Of a stretch of DNA of 64,000 nt, positions 21,476 through 34,254 are shown piece by piece (the stretch's first letter is position 1; each line of letters starts with the position of its first letter). The notes beneath the pieces were generated by a model. It did no database searches. It saw nothing but the letters and a program-made list of their open reading frames with translations, and was not told where the DNA came from. The position numbers were made by a program, and so were the translations under genes. Where the stretch lies: NCBI GenBank assembly GCA_964036665.1, contig OZ038526.1, positions 31,682,001 to 31,746,000 of the forward strand. The letters run 5' to 3'. Source of the stretch: Gordius sp. MW1 (taxonomy: Eukaryota; Nematomorpha; Gordioida; Gordea; Gordiidae).

Positions 21476-22561
21476 ATAATAAACTACACTGGTCACAGTT
21501 GATAATTAATAAGTAAGGGTGTAGGCCGCCATGTTTAGGACACATGGTGTTAAAATGTTAAATTTACGTATAAAAAGATAATCCTTTAATGTTCTCATCA
21601 TTCTTTCTTTCATAACTCTTAAAAAATTTCACTGCAAATCATCTCACTCAAAATGGCGCTTTAAGTTACTTAATGCATTTAAAAGCAAAAATAAGCTGTT
21701 GGACAGTCTATTGTTGCATTCAGATGTCAGATTTATTCAAATTTTTCTGCCGAATCCGACCCGTTCGATTTCTTAAACGAATGCCCGCCAAGGCCTTTTC
21801 AAGTGTCCGTCCGACCAACTGTCCTGTCCATAATGATATTTTTTAAGTTGCTTAACTTTGTCCTCTTTTCCAACAAATTTTAATTAATTCTTGATTTTTG
21901 AATAAAACTATGTTTAATAAGTATTATGCAATCAGATAAAATAAAAAGTAACAAAATAATACAGGAAAGCAAAATAATACATAATATAATAAATCTGATA
22001 AACCCCGTTGCCCGTGTTATGGTGGTTACCTGGGCCCGCCCGAAAATCTAAATCTAAAACAGTTGCCCCGTCCGTGAGCCAGTCGGGTAAGGTCAGGCCG
22101 GTCTGGTCTCTGGTTGTATTATTAGTATATAGGCAATCTATCTTACGAACATCCAACACGCTTTAAAAAATAAATACATATGTATATAGGATAGAAATAA
22201 CGAGGATTTGAATAAATTTTATAACAAAATGTTTAAAAAAATAGGGTTTTATTGAAAATAAATGTAATAAATAGATGTTGAATTGGTTTTGCCTACCATG
22301 AGGGCAGCCCTGGAAAAGCAATTAAATCTCATAGCAGCCGGGACTTTAGATTACGATACCGCAGTTCATCAGGCTATCAGGATTTACGCGGCAAAATTTA
22401 AATTTTACGCGGGAAACCTATCCCTCATCACCGCCCCATTTTTTGCCCACATGTCAGGTGGCTTCACCTCTCAGGGTGACGGACAAGGGCGGGACTCTTG
22501 TGGGGGTCGAGGAAGGGCTCCGGACGATGACGGTGATGAAGGGCCGGCTGCTACAAGTTAG

Positions 22562-24215
22562 CGGTAGTGAAAGGAGCTATTGATTACGTGTCCCAACCAA
22601 TTTACAATACGCCTGAAAAATGCTTAAAATTTGTATTACTAGGTAAATGGGGTCAAATAGACCCCAAAATTTAGCACACATTTTAATTGAAAAAATTTGC
22701 AATTTCTTTAGTTAAATGATATCAGCGATTAGCGGCCTTTCTAATTGTTTAAAAATTCGCTAATTTTACATGATATTTAAGAAATTCTGTTATATTTTAT
22801 AAAATTGTGATAGAGGTTAACTTTAAAAAGGAATTAAACATGAAAATAATAAAAATCCAAATGATCTTAAGTTTCTTTTGTAAATATATAATTTTGTTCG
22901 TTTTCCAAAATTATAATATGTGTATATATTATTTATGCTGACAGATAATCACACCTCGTATTCAGTCGAAACTTCAATTAGGGATTTCTAAATCTTGATG
23001 CAACAATCCATATTGTATAACAGGCCTTCCCTCCTTGACTCATTCGTTACCTCGTTATTTTATGAAAAAAAATCAAAAATTATTATTTTGTATTTAATAT
23101 ACTTGAAATCAAGTTTGTTATCTCAAAATTTGTGAAATGAATGTATAATAATATTTGAGACACAAAATATGTTACAATTTGTGAATAAAATTTGTTTGGG
23201 TTTAACTTATTTATATATAATTTATTTTGTTATTAATTTTAGTAAATAATTAAATAATTTTTTTTATTTATTATTGGGTTTGGTTTTGGGATAAATTATT
23301 TAATAGATTTTAGATTTCATGGCATATAGGAAAGATTGGGTATATATTTACCTGGCCATTCCCGTCCTCTTAAATAATTTTGACTTTTCGATTTATTTGG
23401 CCCTCAGATTTGAATCATAAATGTACTTTATTGACGCAAAGATTGGGCACGAAAAATATTTAGGTTGATTCATATTACAAAAATTCATGCAGAAAAGAAG
23501 ATTATACGGGCTAAGGCAACCTTTTTTTTTAAATTATTCAGAACTGAGTTTTACTAATATCGGCCGGAGGCCTGAATACGAAAAATGTTATTGTTTTGAC
23601 AACGAAATGTTTGAAAGAGTAAGTTCTCATTAAAATTACGTATTCATTACTCAAAAAAATCATAAAAAATTATTTATTTCTAGGGAATGGAGAGTGCTAC
23701 CTTCATGTACAATATATTAGTAGTCTGAAATATAGCATCAAATAACTTTGACCTGCTTTCAAAATTCCTATGGCTTTAGGGCATCATAGTAAAGGAATCT
23801 AATTAATCATAAATATAAGATTGTTCTGGCTTCAATGAAAATAATAATATGTAAGATTTAAAAAATATTCATAATTTCTTAAAATGTTAAATTTTATCAC
23901 CTAAATTTTTTTTTAACGGTTGACTTGAAAAAATTATATTTATTGATTTTTTGCAAGAAAAATTGTAATATGATTTGAAAAATTCAATCATATTTAAATG
24001 TAGAGAATTTGATCTGTAACATTTTAAAATTTATCTAATTTTAAAAATACTTTTCCTTTAACTTTAACTATTCTTGAATTAAATTAAAAAATTAATTACT
24101 TTAAAATTTCGCCATTTAGGAAGCACAAAAAAATATATATCAATCTGTCCAGAAGATTTTTATTAATTATTTCCACACATTTGAATATTCCTATTAAAAC
24201 AGCAAAGCCTTTATA
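22562..24215. other. AT-rich intergenic region upstream of M13 copy B
   Basis: No gene is seen. A GGGGTCA palindrome lies at 22649-22665. From about 23.15 kb the sequence is homologous to that upstream of copy C (45.83 kb on), with shared blocks such as GACACAAAATA and GACCTGCTTTCAAAATT, and marks the left part of the duplicated unit. Confidence 0.6.
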
Positions 24216-26728
24216 ATGTATTTTTTAAATTTCTACACAATTTTTCTGCTTTTACATTATTCTATCGCCATTCAAGTGAACAGTAAGATCTATAAAACTT
24301 TGATTATATTTTACATTGATAAATTCTAGTCTTATTTTGCATTCATTTATTTTCAATTTATATGCAATAAAATTATTTTGAACTAATATTTTTATAAAAA
24401 TAAATTTTATTAAATATTTAATATAGAATCTGCCGAAATATGTTTAACTCCGAATTGTATACAAATCTCTGCAAACTTTTTGAAGAATATTAATAATAAA
24501 ACTGATCCTTGTACTGATTTTTATGAATATGCATGTGGTTCTTGGACTTCTAGAGATGATCATTGTTCTGAAGATATGTCCAAAGATACCCAATCTATTA
24601 CCAGACACAAAAATTTACGCGTTCTATACCGCGCAATTAGTAAATTAACATTTATTTCTGAAATTTTAATATAAACTTTAAAAAATGTTTTTTTTGAAAT
24701 GAGTATATTAATTATTTATTTTAATAAATTGTTTAAAAAATATTAGTTTGAGCAATGAAACGGATGAAGTGGATAACAAAGTTTATCTTTATTTTAAATC
24801 ATGTATGGATGAAAATCATGAGAGAGAAATGTTAGGGGGAGAACCATTAAAACAACTTATCGCTAAATTTGGTGGATGGACTTTGAATAATTCGGGTAAA
24901 CATTTTACATATTAAAATTTAAAAATATATCAAATTCTTATATTTTAGGTACATTTATTTGATTTGATATATACTTATATATAATAAATATAGATTGATT
25001 TTATATAAAAATAATATAGATAAATCAATTGTATGAAACTGTCATGCAACATTGATTTTAGATTTTCTATTATTTGTCATTATTATGGTATGGACACTTG
25101 AAATTTTTAAAATTAAATTTTCCATAAATCTTGAAAAGTAATGGTCAAATTAATAGGTGATTGTTATGATACTGGGGACATATGACCTCAATATAAAAAA
25201 CTTAATTATTTAGCTAAGCAAGTCCTTATAATAATTACACTTTGTTTTTAAAAATAAACTTTTACCTCATATCTCGCTAATCTTAGTTTGGGGTCAAACA
25301 GACCCCACACAACCAAGTGTTTAAAAAGTGTTAAATTTTCTATTTGTACAGTGATTCCTGGTTGGGACTATCAGCGGAATATAGAATCTATAGCAAATGA
25401 GCTAAATCTGGATTTATTAGTTAGTCTTAACGTCGAGTCCGATCTGAAAAATTCATCAAGGCACGGGGTTTTTATAGATTTTGGGGTCAGAACATTTATG
25501 AATAAAAAATATTATGACAGAAATAATATTAATAATTCCCCTGCAATTACGAAAGTTTATGATGCCTACTTGAAATATGCTATAACCCTGGGCTATTTAA
25601 CTTGTTGTGATGGGCTAGGGCAAAGCCGAGTTAGGCTTAGTTTACCGGAGATATGGAAATTGGCTGGTAATTGGGTTGATAAAAATAATGGGCTCTCCAG
25701 CGTGGAAAATGTCAACCAGGATTTAAAAGATGTGGAGAAAGTAGTAGATATGATAGGAAAATCTATGGTGGATGTATTCAATTTTGAGGCCGAACTTTCT
25801 AAAGTAATAGGATCTTAGGAGTTAAAATATTAGCAAATATATTAAATAAATATTTTTAACGATCATCTTTAAACATAAATATTTGTATTGTATATTGAAT
25901 AAAATGATATTTTTATTAAAAATTGGATTTATTTTGTAATATATTTTATAAATTTCATTTTTGTAAGATTTTTTAATGTTTTCTACGATATTTTTAGTAC
26001 GTGCCAGAATTACAGGACTCGGGAGATTTGGATAATATATATCACGTCGTAAATTTAACAATTCTCCAGCAAAATTATCCTTTCGTAATTTTATATTTTA
26101 ATTATATAAAATGAATATTAAAATAAAATTTTACGATATTAAAAAAATATAAAAACATTTTTACTATTTACTAATTTAGTTGAATTGGTCGGATTGGTTT
26201 GAAAAAAGATTTGTCCTAATTAATACAACCTTACCGATGGATCAAAAAATAATAGTTTATTCATTAGATTATCTGAGCAATATTACTTTTATCTTACAAA
26301 ATTACACTCAAAGTCCCGAGAAAATGAGGTTCTTATACCTTTAAATAATATAATTATATAATTAATTTTGACATTCAATTTATAAATAAATTTTCTTCTT
26401 CCTATTAATATTTTTTCATTTATACTTTTTATTAATTTTTAAAAGTACATCAATAAATTAATAAATAATTTTGTTGGCCAAACACCTATTTCACAGTGAT
26501 TTTTATAAAATATTAAATTTTATTCCTTTATTATAGTCATTTATATAACAATAAATAAATGGCAAATTTGGCATAAAATGGGCTATTTCTTTGCAAAAAA
26601 ATAAAAATTTTATGCAAATAGTATATAAAAAAGGTAATAAAGCTTTTTATATAAAAAAAAATTATATGAAAAAACTTTTTTCAGTATAATATATGGTTCA
26701 AACCATCTTTTACTATGAAACTGCCCAT

Positions 26729-26928
26729 TAGTGTTTCAAGAACGGCTGGGTTTTGTGTGATCGACCTTTGGTTTTCGTCGACTAAACATAAACAGACCAA
26801 AAGTTTTGGTCGATTTTTCTTAGTCGACACCTTTAGGCTTAGTCGAAACTTGAAAAACAGACTAGAGTCGACTATTAGTCTTAAAACCAAGATCGATTCA
26901 AGAAAACCCAGCCGTTTTTACAACACTA
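26729..26928. mobile_element. hAT-like MITE in intron 6 of copy B
   Basis: Starts TAGTGTTTCAAGAACGG and ends CCGTTTTTACAACACTA, with exact 8-bp flanks CTGCCCAT (26721-26728 and 26929-26936). Orthologous to the insertions at 15099 and 50149. Confidence 0.9.
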
Positions 26929-27052
26929 CTGCCCATTTACTTGAGTCTTCTTCTTCTTTATCAGTTATTTGACCCCACACGTGGGGGTTTTTGATTAGTT
27001 TCTTCCATCTTGACCGGGTGAATGCCATATCTTAACTTTTGTTTTCATTACT

Positions 27053-29849
27053 TTATAGACTTGCACTTCTAGGTGACACGGGGGTCGTCCTCTTTCTCTC
27101 TTCCCCGGTACCTCCATGTCCAGTACTTAGATTTACGTCATTCGTGTCCCTTCTTAGCAAATGCCCATACCACCATAGCCGATTTTCGTTAATCATCGCC
27201 ATAGGTTGAAAACCCATTTCTGTCATGAGCAGGTCATTCGTCATATGGTCGAGCTTAGTATACCACAAGCTCCACCGTATCATTTTCATCTCTGTGTCTT
27301 GTAATAGCCCTCCTTCCGTGGTGTTTAATGCCCATGTTTCACTTCCATAGAGTAACACCGGTCTTATTATCGATGTGTAAGCTTTGCTTTCAAATATATT
27401 GCCATTTTCTTGTCGCACATTTTACAGGATATACTTCGCCATTTAAGCCATCCTTTTTAGAACAGGGTATTAACTTCCGTTGCGCAATCTCCCTCTTGAT
27501 TAGCATCGAGCCAGGGTACTTTTGGGTACTTTGGATGGTCATCCAGCGATAGGCTGCTTGTATCGTTCATTTACATGTATACGGTTTTTCGATCGTTGAC
27601 CTTAAACCATATTTAGCTAAGCGCTTTGACCACTTTTCGGCTTCCTCGAATACTTTCTCGCTTGTTTCCTCGCAGAGTACTATATCATCGGCATATAGCA
27701 TACACCATGGCAATTGCTTTTGAATGTCCCTCGTTATCGTGTCTATAATTATATTAAATAAAAAGGGACTTAAAGCAGATCCTTGATGCAATTTTTAACC
27801 CGAAAAGGTTTAGAGTCTCCAACTGTCGTCCTAACGCAAGAGTTTGAGGCTTCATAAATATTTTTCATAAGCCGCCAATATGCGTCAGGAATATTTTGTT
27901 TTCTCAGGCACTACTATATTAAATCGCCGGAGACCGCGTCATAATCTTAAAGACCAAATATAGGTCTCTTCTCTTTCCACCATATTTATCCATCATTTGT
28001 CTTAGTGCGAAGATTGGGTCGAATGTGGATTTGCCGGCCACAAATCCGAATTAATTAGCCTATATTTCCACTTCGTTTTTCAGCCTTTTACTAAGATCCT
28101 TTCCATAAGCTCCAAGGTGTGGCAAGTTAGCTTGATACCTCTGTAAATGCCACATTTCTGAGGGTCTCCTTTGCCTTTAAATAAGGGTATAATCGTACTT
28201 GCTCTCCATTGATTAGGATTTCGCTCTTCTACCAATATCTTGTTAAGGAGGTTCGTCATGGTGGTGACTCCTTCTTCACGACATACGAGCAGTGCTTCCA
28301 TAGGTATTCCATCTGGACCATTTGCTTTACCTTTTTGCATTTTATTTGTGTCCTAACTTCATCTTCCTAAAAAAGTTCAACCATACCTATAATTGGCTCA
28401 ATTTTGGGAAGGGAATCATTGTCATTTGCAAAATTCATAAGGTTCCTAAAATATCCTTTCCACTTTTCCATCAATTGCTTCGGCTTAAATAAGGTTGACC
28501 CTTCTCGTTTTTAACTTAAGAACTCCGACATCGCGACTTTTCTTCTCCCTTATCTTGGCCTTGTACATATCGCCCCCTTTATGATCTAGCTTGTTTGCCA
28601 CCTCGGTGTACGCGACACTTTTCGCTATTGCAACGGCCTTTTTTGCGGCTCTCTTTGCGTCCCTATTCTTGATAATCCTCAGATTTTTTAATTTATGTCA
28701 CCGTATATATAGATTTTTATTCCTTTCGTAGAAATCTTTAACCGATTGATCCCACATAGTTCCCTATTCATAGCTTTGCCTCCTTTGGTCTGTCTTAGAA
28801 CATGAATCGCTTTTTCCTTTAGGTGTTTAGATAGCATCTCCCAATCGTCGTCTACGTCCCTTTGCAACTTCCTTGCACCCATTTGTGTGGAGGCTTTTTG
28901 ATGGTATTTTTCGTTCGTCGACGTATCCTTTCGTATAGAGATCGAAGTTCATATACCTTTCTTCTTTCGGGAAATAATCTTCTGTCAGGATCCATAACAA
29001 GGGGACGATGTTACCCGGCGATTTCTTCTCCCGGAGTTATTTTGCAATCCCTGATAGTCCATAAGTCCTTTCGCCGTATGAGCATATAGTCATACTAAAA
29101 TGCTTCCCGCTTCTATAGGTTACAATATGATCTTCGCGTTTTTTGAAAATAGGTAAGAACGATTGCCATGTCATATGCTTGGGATACTTGGAGAAGTTTT
29201 CCCCTTCTTTGTTCTTTAGATCCTGCCTATAGCCTTTATGATTGCGTTCATACCCGAGGCGATCTTTCTCTATGGTATTCAAATCCGCCCCAATAATTAG
29301 CCTTTCTTCCTGTCCGATTCCTTGTATTTCCTTTGCCAATGAATTGAAGAATATGCCTTTCTCTGATTCCATAGACCCAATTTGGAAACATATTCGCGCA
29401 TAACGGTTAGGAGGCCCTTTTGATCTGCAATCTTCACCCACATAAGCATGTCGGAACAACGCTTGACTTCCACCACCTTGTCCTTGAAATATTCGATTAG
29501 AACGATACCAACCCCGTTTGTACATTTTGGTGACCCACTATAGAATAGTTTGTAGCCTTCTTCTAACTCCCGAGCTTTGGTTCCGTTCCAACTCGTCTCT
29601 TGTAGGCAGGCGATTTGTACCTTTCTTCTTTTTAGCATTTGTGTGACCTCGATGCTCTTCCCCGTTAACGTTCTCGCATCCCAGCACGTTTCGCATTCTT
29701 TCCACAACTAAATTCCTTAACCGCCTTCGTTGTGAGTTGGGCAGTAACCCTAGTGTATTTTTCACTTTGCACGGGCGGGGTATGCAGTGCGCTTCGTTTG
29801 TGGAGGACGCCCTAGCTTTTTCTTCTAAAATCTTGTTTGAAACTATCAT
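27053..29849 (-). mobile_element. RTE-like LINE, decayed, in intron 6 of M13 copy B
   Basis: Minus-strand fragments in the correct order. Apurinic-type endonuclease: DARTLTGKSIEV...KRRKVQIACLQETSWNGTKA (29297-29707) and the continuing ADLNTI block (29037-29525). Reverse transcriptase: KGKANGPDGIPMEAL...WRASTIIPLFKGKGD (28080-28340), then HQGSALSPFLFNIIID...PWCMLYADDIVLCEE with the YADD box (27567-27791). C-terminal: YGSETWAL...ENRLWWYGHLLRRD (27053-27418). Each piece is in a different frame or ended by stops, so the element is inactive. The Q-E-T-x-W endonuclease, YADD and WYGHLLRRD blocks point to the RTE group. It is absent from copies A and C, so it arrived after duplication or was lost there. 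Confidence 0.85.
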
Positions 29850-30087
29850 GAGTTTGGAGTTGGTTTTTATAACCGGTTTCCGACCTCACGCCAACCCTCC
29901 ACTTTTTGCACATGGACGTCGGACTGTCGTAGGTAGTGTTCCCTCTATACCTCACCAAAAAGATATAACGAATTAAAAATTTTAGTAATTAAGAATTTAA
30001 AATTAGCAACGTAATATTTTTTATCACGAAAATATCATAGCATATCTTTTAAATACTTTTATTTTTGCTTATAACATACTAGCTGAC

Positions 30088-30120
30088 CCGGCAAACGTTG
30101 TTTTGCCATATTAAATATTT
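30088..30120. repeat. Dispersed repeat head CTAGCTGACCCGGCAAACG
   Basis: A recognisable block followed by TTGTTTTGCC. A diverged copy lies at 15695-15720. A matching tail type (AAAATCGGTCGGGTAGTTCTC then tandem ATACATACACAC) lies at 31180-31395. Such blocks are common in invertebrate genomes as parts of dispersed repeats; the class is not determined here. Confidence 0.45.
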
Positions 30121-30470
30121 AAAAAAAAAATTAAAAAATTTAAATAAGAAAATTTAAATCTACCAAAAAAAAAATTTAAAAACTCAACTAAACGAAAAAT
30201 AACAAATAATTGATATTTTTAAGGGGGGTTAAAAACACAAAATTTTACCTCAATAATGTTCGAATTTAAATTTTCATGAAGCAAATTTTTTTTGGGTACG
30301 CCCATGATATATATTCTGCTAATACACCCGGGTAAATGGCAAAACAACCCAGGCCCACCCAAGAGAGAAAACCTGGCTCCATGGCCCCCCCCCAAGGAAA
30401 AAATCTTTGGCCCCCTGGCCCTTCAAGCAATTTTTTTTATTTTTATGTAATTAAGAAACAATATCATAAT

Positions 30471-30891
30471 CATGGGCGTAGCCAGGGGGGAGGCTGCCCC
30501 CCCCTAATTAGCCAGGGGGAAGCAAGGGGCGCGGCTGCCCCCTTCCTAATTTAAAAAAAGAAGGATTTCAATACAAAAACCCTTAAAAATTAAAAAAATT
30601 ATGTTTACCCCACCCCCCCCCCCCTTAATTAGCCAGGCGGGGGCAGGGGGCGCGGCTCCCCCTCCCCCCATTTGAACTTAACTCAAATTAATACAGATGC
30701 GTATTAGCGAATTTACACAAAAATATAAATTATTTTGGTAAAATGAAATTTAAAATACGGTCGCAGGAAAATTTTTGGATAGTCGAGACCTTTTTTTATT
30801 TTTTTTTGCTCTCAGGAAAATTTTTGGGTAGTCAAGACCTTTTTTTTTAATCTGCCCCCCCCCCCTAATTCAAAACCTGGGTACGCCCATG
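30471..30891. mobile_element. MITE with GGCGTAGCCAGG ends
   Basis: Starts CATGGGCGTAGCCAGGGGG and ends CCTGGGTACGCCCATG, with G- and C-run interior and internal repeats of TAGCCAGG(C/G)GG and AGGAAAATTTTTGG. Same family as 20801-20966. Confidence 0.7.
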
Positions 30892-31924
30892 GATATATCA
30901 ACATTTATTGGCACTTTGTTAAAAGTATTTTCATTTTTCTCCTTATTTAACGTGCAAAAAATTACAAAATTAGATTTTTTAATTTATTTAGCCACGCAGG
31001 AGGGGGGGGGGACACGACTGTCCTATAATAATAAAATTAATAATAATTGACGTGAAAAATAAGCAAAAAATGGCTTAGATGTTTCAAAGTGCGTAAAAAG
31101 TTTTTATTTTCCGCAACACATGCCTACTCCATTTATCACACTACCTACACCACTACACGATAGATATTAGATAGGCAGTACGTGATGGGGGCAGGGCGTT
31201 TGATTGACGTTCGATACAACGTCAAAACGCATAAAACCCAATATCTCGAAAACTACTGGACCGATTTGGCTGGAACATATCTTAAAACACGCTCCGGAGT
31301 GTGGGGAATAAACTGTGAAATTTTGAGCAAAATCGGTCGGGTAGTTCTCCAAAAAAGGTGGCGCCATACATACACACATACATACACACATAGTTTCATT
31401 TTTATATATAAGATTTATTATCTTATTTCTTATTCTTTAAATTTCTTATTTTTTAATTTTTTTTATAGGATTTTACAAAATTATTTTATATGGCACGTGG
31501 CAAAGCAATCTTCATCCGAATTATCACAAATATATTGGGAAGCTGAAAAATTGGTAAAAATAGTTTTGCATGGTGAAGATAGAAGAGGTCCAAGGTGGAA
31601 GCAATGCACTAAAATAATTGAAGCTATATTTCCAGAAGTAGCTGGACGCCTATTTGTGGGCAAAAAATTTGCAAATAAATATAGAGAAAAAGTAATTTTT
31701 AATGAGAAATAAATAAACTAGATATAAAAATTTTATATAAATTTGTAGGAGATTAAATTTTTTACAAAATGTGTACATGTTATATAATTTTTTAATTTAT
31801 TTTTTTTAATTTAAAATTTAAGGCTAAACAAATTATGAGAAATGTTGTGAAGGTTTTCCAACGAAATTTATTAGGTTTGAAATGGTTGGACAGAAAAACT
31901 AAGGAAGTCGCTATTAAAAAGGTT

Positions 31925-32241
31925 CGTTCATTCATTCATTCATTCATTCATTCATTCATTCATTCATTCATTCATTCATTCATTCATTCATTCATTCATT
32001 CATTCATTCATTCATTCATTCATTCATTCATTCATTCATTCATTCATTCATTCATTCATTCATTCATTCATTCATTCATTCATTCATTCATTCATTCATT
32101 CATTCATTCATTCATTCATTCATTCATTCATTCATTCATTCATTCATTCATTCATTCATTCATTCATTCATTCATTCATTCATTCATTCATTCATTCATT
32201 CATTCATTCATTCATTCATTCATTCATTCATTCATTCATTC
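31925..32241. repeat. (ATTC)n microsatellite filling intron 8 of copy B
   Basis: About 79 uninterrupted ATTC units. They begin within 4 bases of the 5' splice site of intron 8 (31922-32272) and make up about 90 percent of it. The corresponding intron of copy C lacks the array and has only AT-rich, TTTA-type sequence. Confidence 0.97.
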
Positions 32242-33086
32242 AAAATATCTTAAATTTGATATAATATAGGAGGTAGGAAATTTGAGGACTTTTATTGGTT
32301 ATCCCGATTTTATTTTTAACCAATCGTACGTGAATCTTTTGTATAAAGAAGTAATTTATGTTCAATTATTTAATGATATTTTTCATTATTTTAGAAAAAT
32401 TTATTTTCACCCTTATTTTAAGATAAAATATTATTAATTTTTATTTTAATATATATTTTATCAGTTGAAATTGACGACCTCGTATTTCAAAAATTTTATG
32501 GCATATAAGAAATTTGGACTGAAAAGAAACTTGAAAAAGTTATGGGAACCTGTGGATATATCGAGGTTATTGTATGTGTAATATAATTTATTTTTAAAAG
32601 TTTGCCATAATTTAAAAAAAATATTTTAAAACAAATTTTTATTGTTTAGTTGGCCGTATAGTCCTTCTGTTGTTAATGCCTTATATCAACGAGATCTTAA
32701 CCTTATTAGTAATTTAAGCACAAAAAATCATAATAAATTAATATTTTTTAGTAATATTTTGTTTGCTAAATTATTTTTTTGTTTGAAAGTTATTCTAGCC
32801 GGGGTGATGCAGCCTCCCTTTTACCATGGTCTCGCACCCGAGTACTATTTTTAATTCTACAATAATAATCAACTATAAATAGAATAATCAAATATTTATT
32901 AATTTAATAATTTTTGTTAATAGGGTTTTTAATTATGGAACCATAGGATCTTTTATGGGTCACGAATTAATTCACGGTTTTGATGATCAAGGTTAGTAAT
33001 AATAAAACATATCTACAAATATTGATTTTACGATTCAGTCTCGTTTTCTGACAAATTATTTTGATAGAGAACTTTACGTGGGACAA

Positions 33087-33256
33087 TAGTGTTATTAAAA
33101 CGGGTGGGTTCTGTTTTATCGACCTTTGCTTTTAGTCGACTAAATACAAACAGACCAAAGGTTTTTTGATTTGTTCTTCTTAGTCAACCTTTACGCTTAG
33201 TTGAAATTTGATAAACACACCAGAGTTAGGTCGACCAAAAATTCAGCTGTTACTAA
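33087..33256. mobile_element. hAT-like MITE in intron 13 of copy B
   Basis: Diverged copy (TAGTGTTATTAAAACGG...). It occupies the same place in intron 13 as the copy at 51793 in M13 copy C, so the insertion predates their duplication. Confidence 0.65.
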
Positions 33257-33754
33257 GTGTGTTTTTAGCTTTTTCCCTAGTCGTCCATATATTAAGAATT
33301 GAGATATAGGAGGTTAAATGTGTATAAAATTGTCATTAATAGACTTTTTGAAGCTATTTTTCCATTCCATTTTTAATTTACTTTGTATAATATTTATATA
33401 GTCCTATATACTATTGATTAATCTAAGGGGATTTTACCAATAAATTTGAATTTATCCATGTTAACATGTTTTTACATAAAAATATGGGAGATTGGGCTAA
33501 CAATTAAAAAGATATTATTGTTCAGCGTAAAATTATGTATCGAAATTATGTCCGATTGCGCGATATCTTTTTTATATTTGGTATAAATAGGTAGTCTTGT
33601 CTATTTAATGTATATATTAGGGAGAGAATTCGATCATAATGGGAATTTATTCCAATGGTGGTCTAATAAATCCATAACAAATTTCCTTTCAAGAAGCAAA
33701 TGCATGGTAGATCAATATTCCCAATATGGTGTTGACGAATTAAAAGTTCATTTA

Positions 33755-33820
33755 TTCATTCATTCATTCATTCATTCATTCATTCATTCATTCATTCATT
33801 CATTCATTCATTCATTCATT
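33755..33820. repeat. (ATTC)n microsatellite in intron 14 of copy B
   Basis: About 16 ATTC units between the donor of exon 14 (after 33745) and the acceptor of exon 15 (33830). The homologous intron in copy C carries a longer array (52483-52693). Confidence 0.95.
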
Positions 33821-34254
33821 TATTTTTAGATGAACGGAAAATTAACGTTGGGAGAAAATATAGCTGATAATGGTGGCCTTAATTTAGCCTTTCAAGTAAG
33901 TTATTTCTATGGATTTTAATTTCAAAATTTAAAAAACATTATATACCATTTTACTATTTTAATTCATTTATAAATAATTGTAAACAAAATAATCGTTTTT
34001 TTTTAATTATGTTCATATGTAAATTCAAAGATAAATAAGAAAACCAGGGGATTCGCCCCTGGTGGGGGAGGGGGAATAAGAGGGGGGGGGGGAGAAAATG
34101 GGAGGGGTAGAGGGGGGAAGGGGTTTTGGGGACTGCGCCCCCAACACCTCGCCGAGGGTCCGACTTGTAGTTCGTTCTTTCGTTTTGTTAGATGCGCCTA
34201 GTTTTGGGGTAATGTTTTACAAAGCTCATAAATACTTCGTATAAACGTAGCACA

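Larger units (their letters stand above)
17783..22561 (+). pseudogene. TOP3B: DNA topoisomerase III-beta-like, 3' half only, broken
   Basis: Four exon-like blocks in order. 17783-18110: FSPYFTMEQAKRLYTSG then SYPRTETTAYP, with the catalytic tyrosine codon at 17845-17847, a GDHPP block and IYDYVWQHFLAT. 18704-18916: 71 codons, VITFDINGECFTYV ... AGYFAVMP. 20078-20149: PPLLTESELIKLMEAHGIGT. 22272-22561: VELVLPTMRAALEKQLNLIAAG and a Gly/Asp-rich end with TAG. These match type IA topoisomerase III-beta blocks in order. The N-terminal Toprim half is absent. A 13-C run (17998-18010) shifts the frame and TAA at 18027-18029 lies in the downstream frame. GIGT is followed by MP instead of the usual DA, and the block between exons 3 and 4 was not found. 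Probably a partial, dead copy; the homopolymer shift alone could be a sequencing error. Confidence 0.75.

Noticed and set aside
21932-22159. Minus-strand 75-codon frame opposite TOP3B exon 4 upstream region
   Set aside because: Ends in low-complexity Tyr/Phe codons from AT-rich DNA and has no supporting homology.
31167-31400. Open frames around GGTGGCGCC and ACATACACAC
   Set aside because: These are parts of a dispersed repeat tail with an ACAT/ACAC simple repeat; they continue into exon 7 only because no stop intervenes.
31835-32269. 144-codon open frame of repeating F-I-H-S
   Set aside because: It is the translation of the (ATTC)n array in intron 8 of M13 copy B after the real exon ends at 31921. 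The 66-bp and 211-bp arrays in intron 14 give the same false frames.
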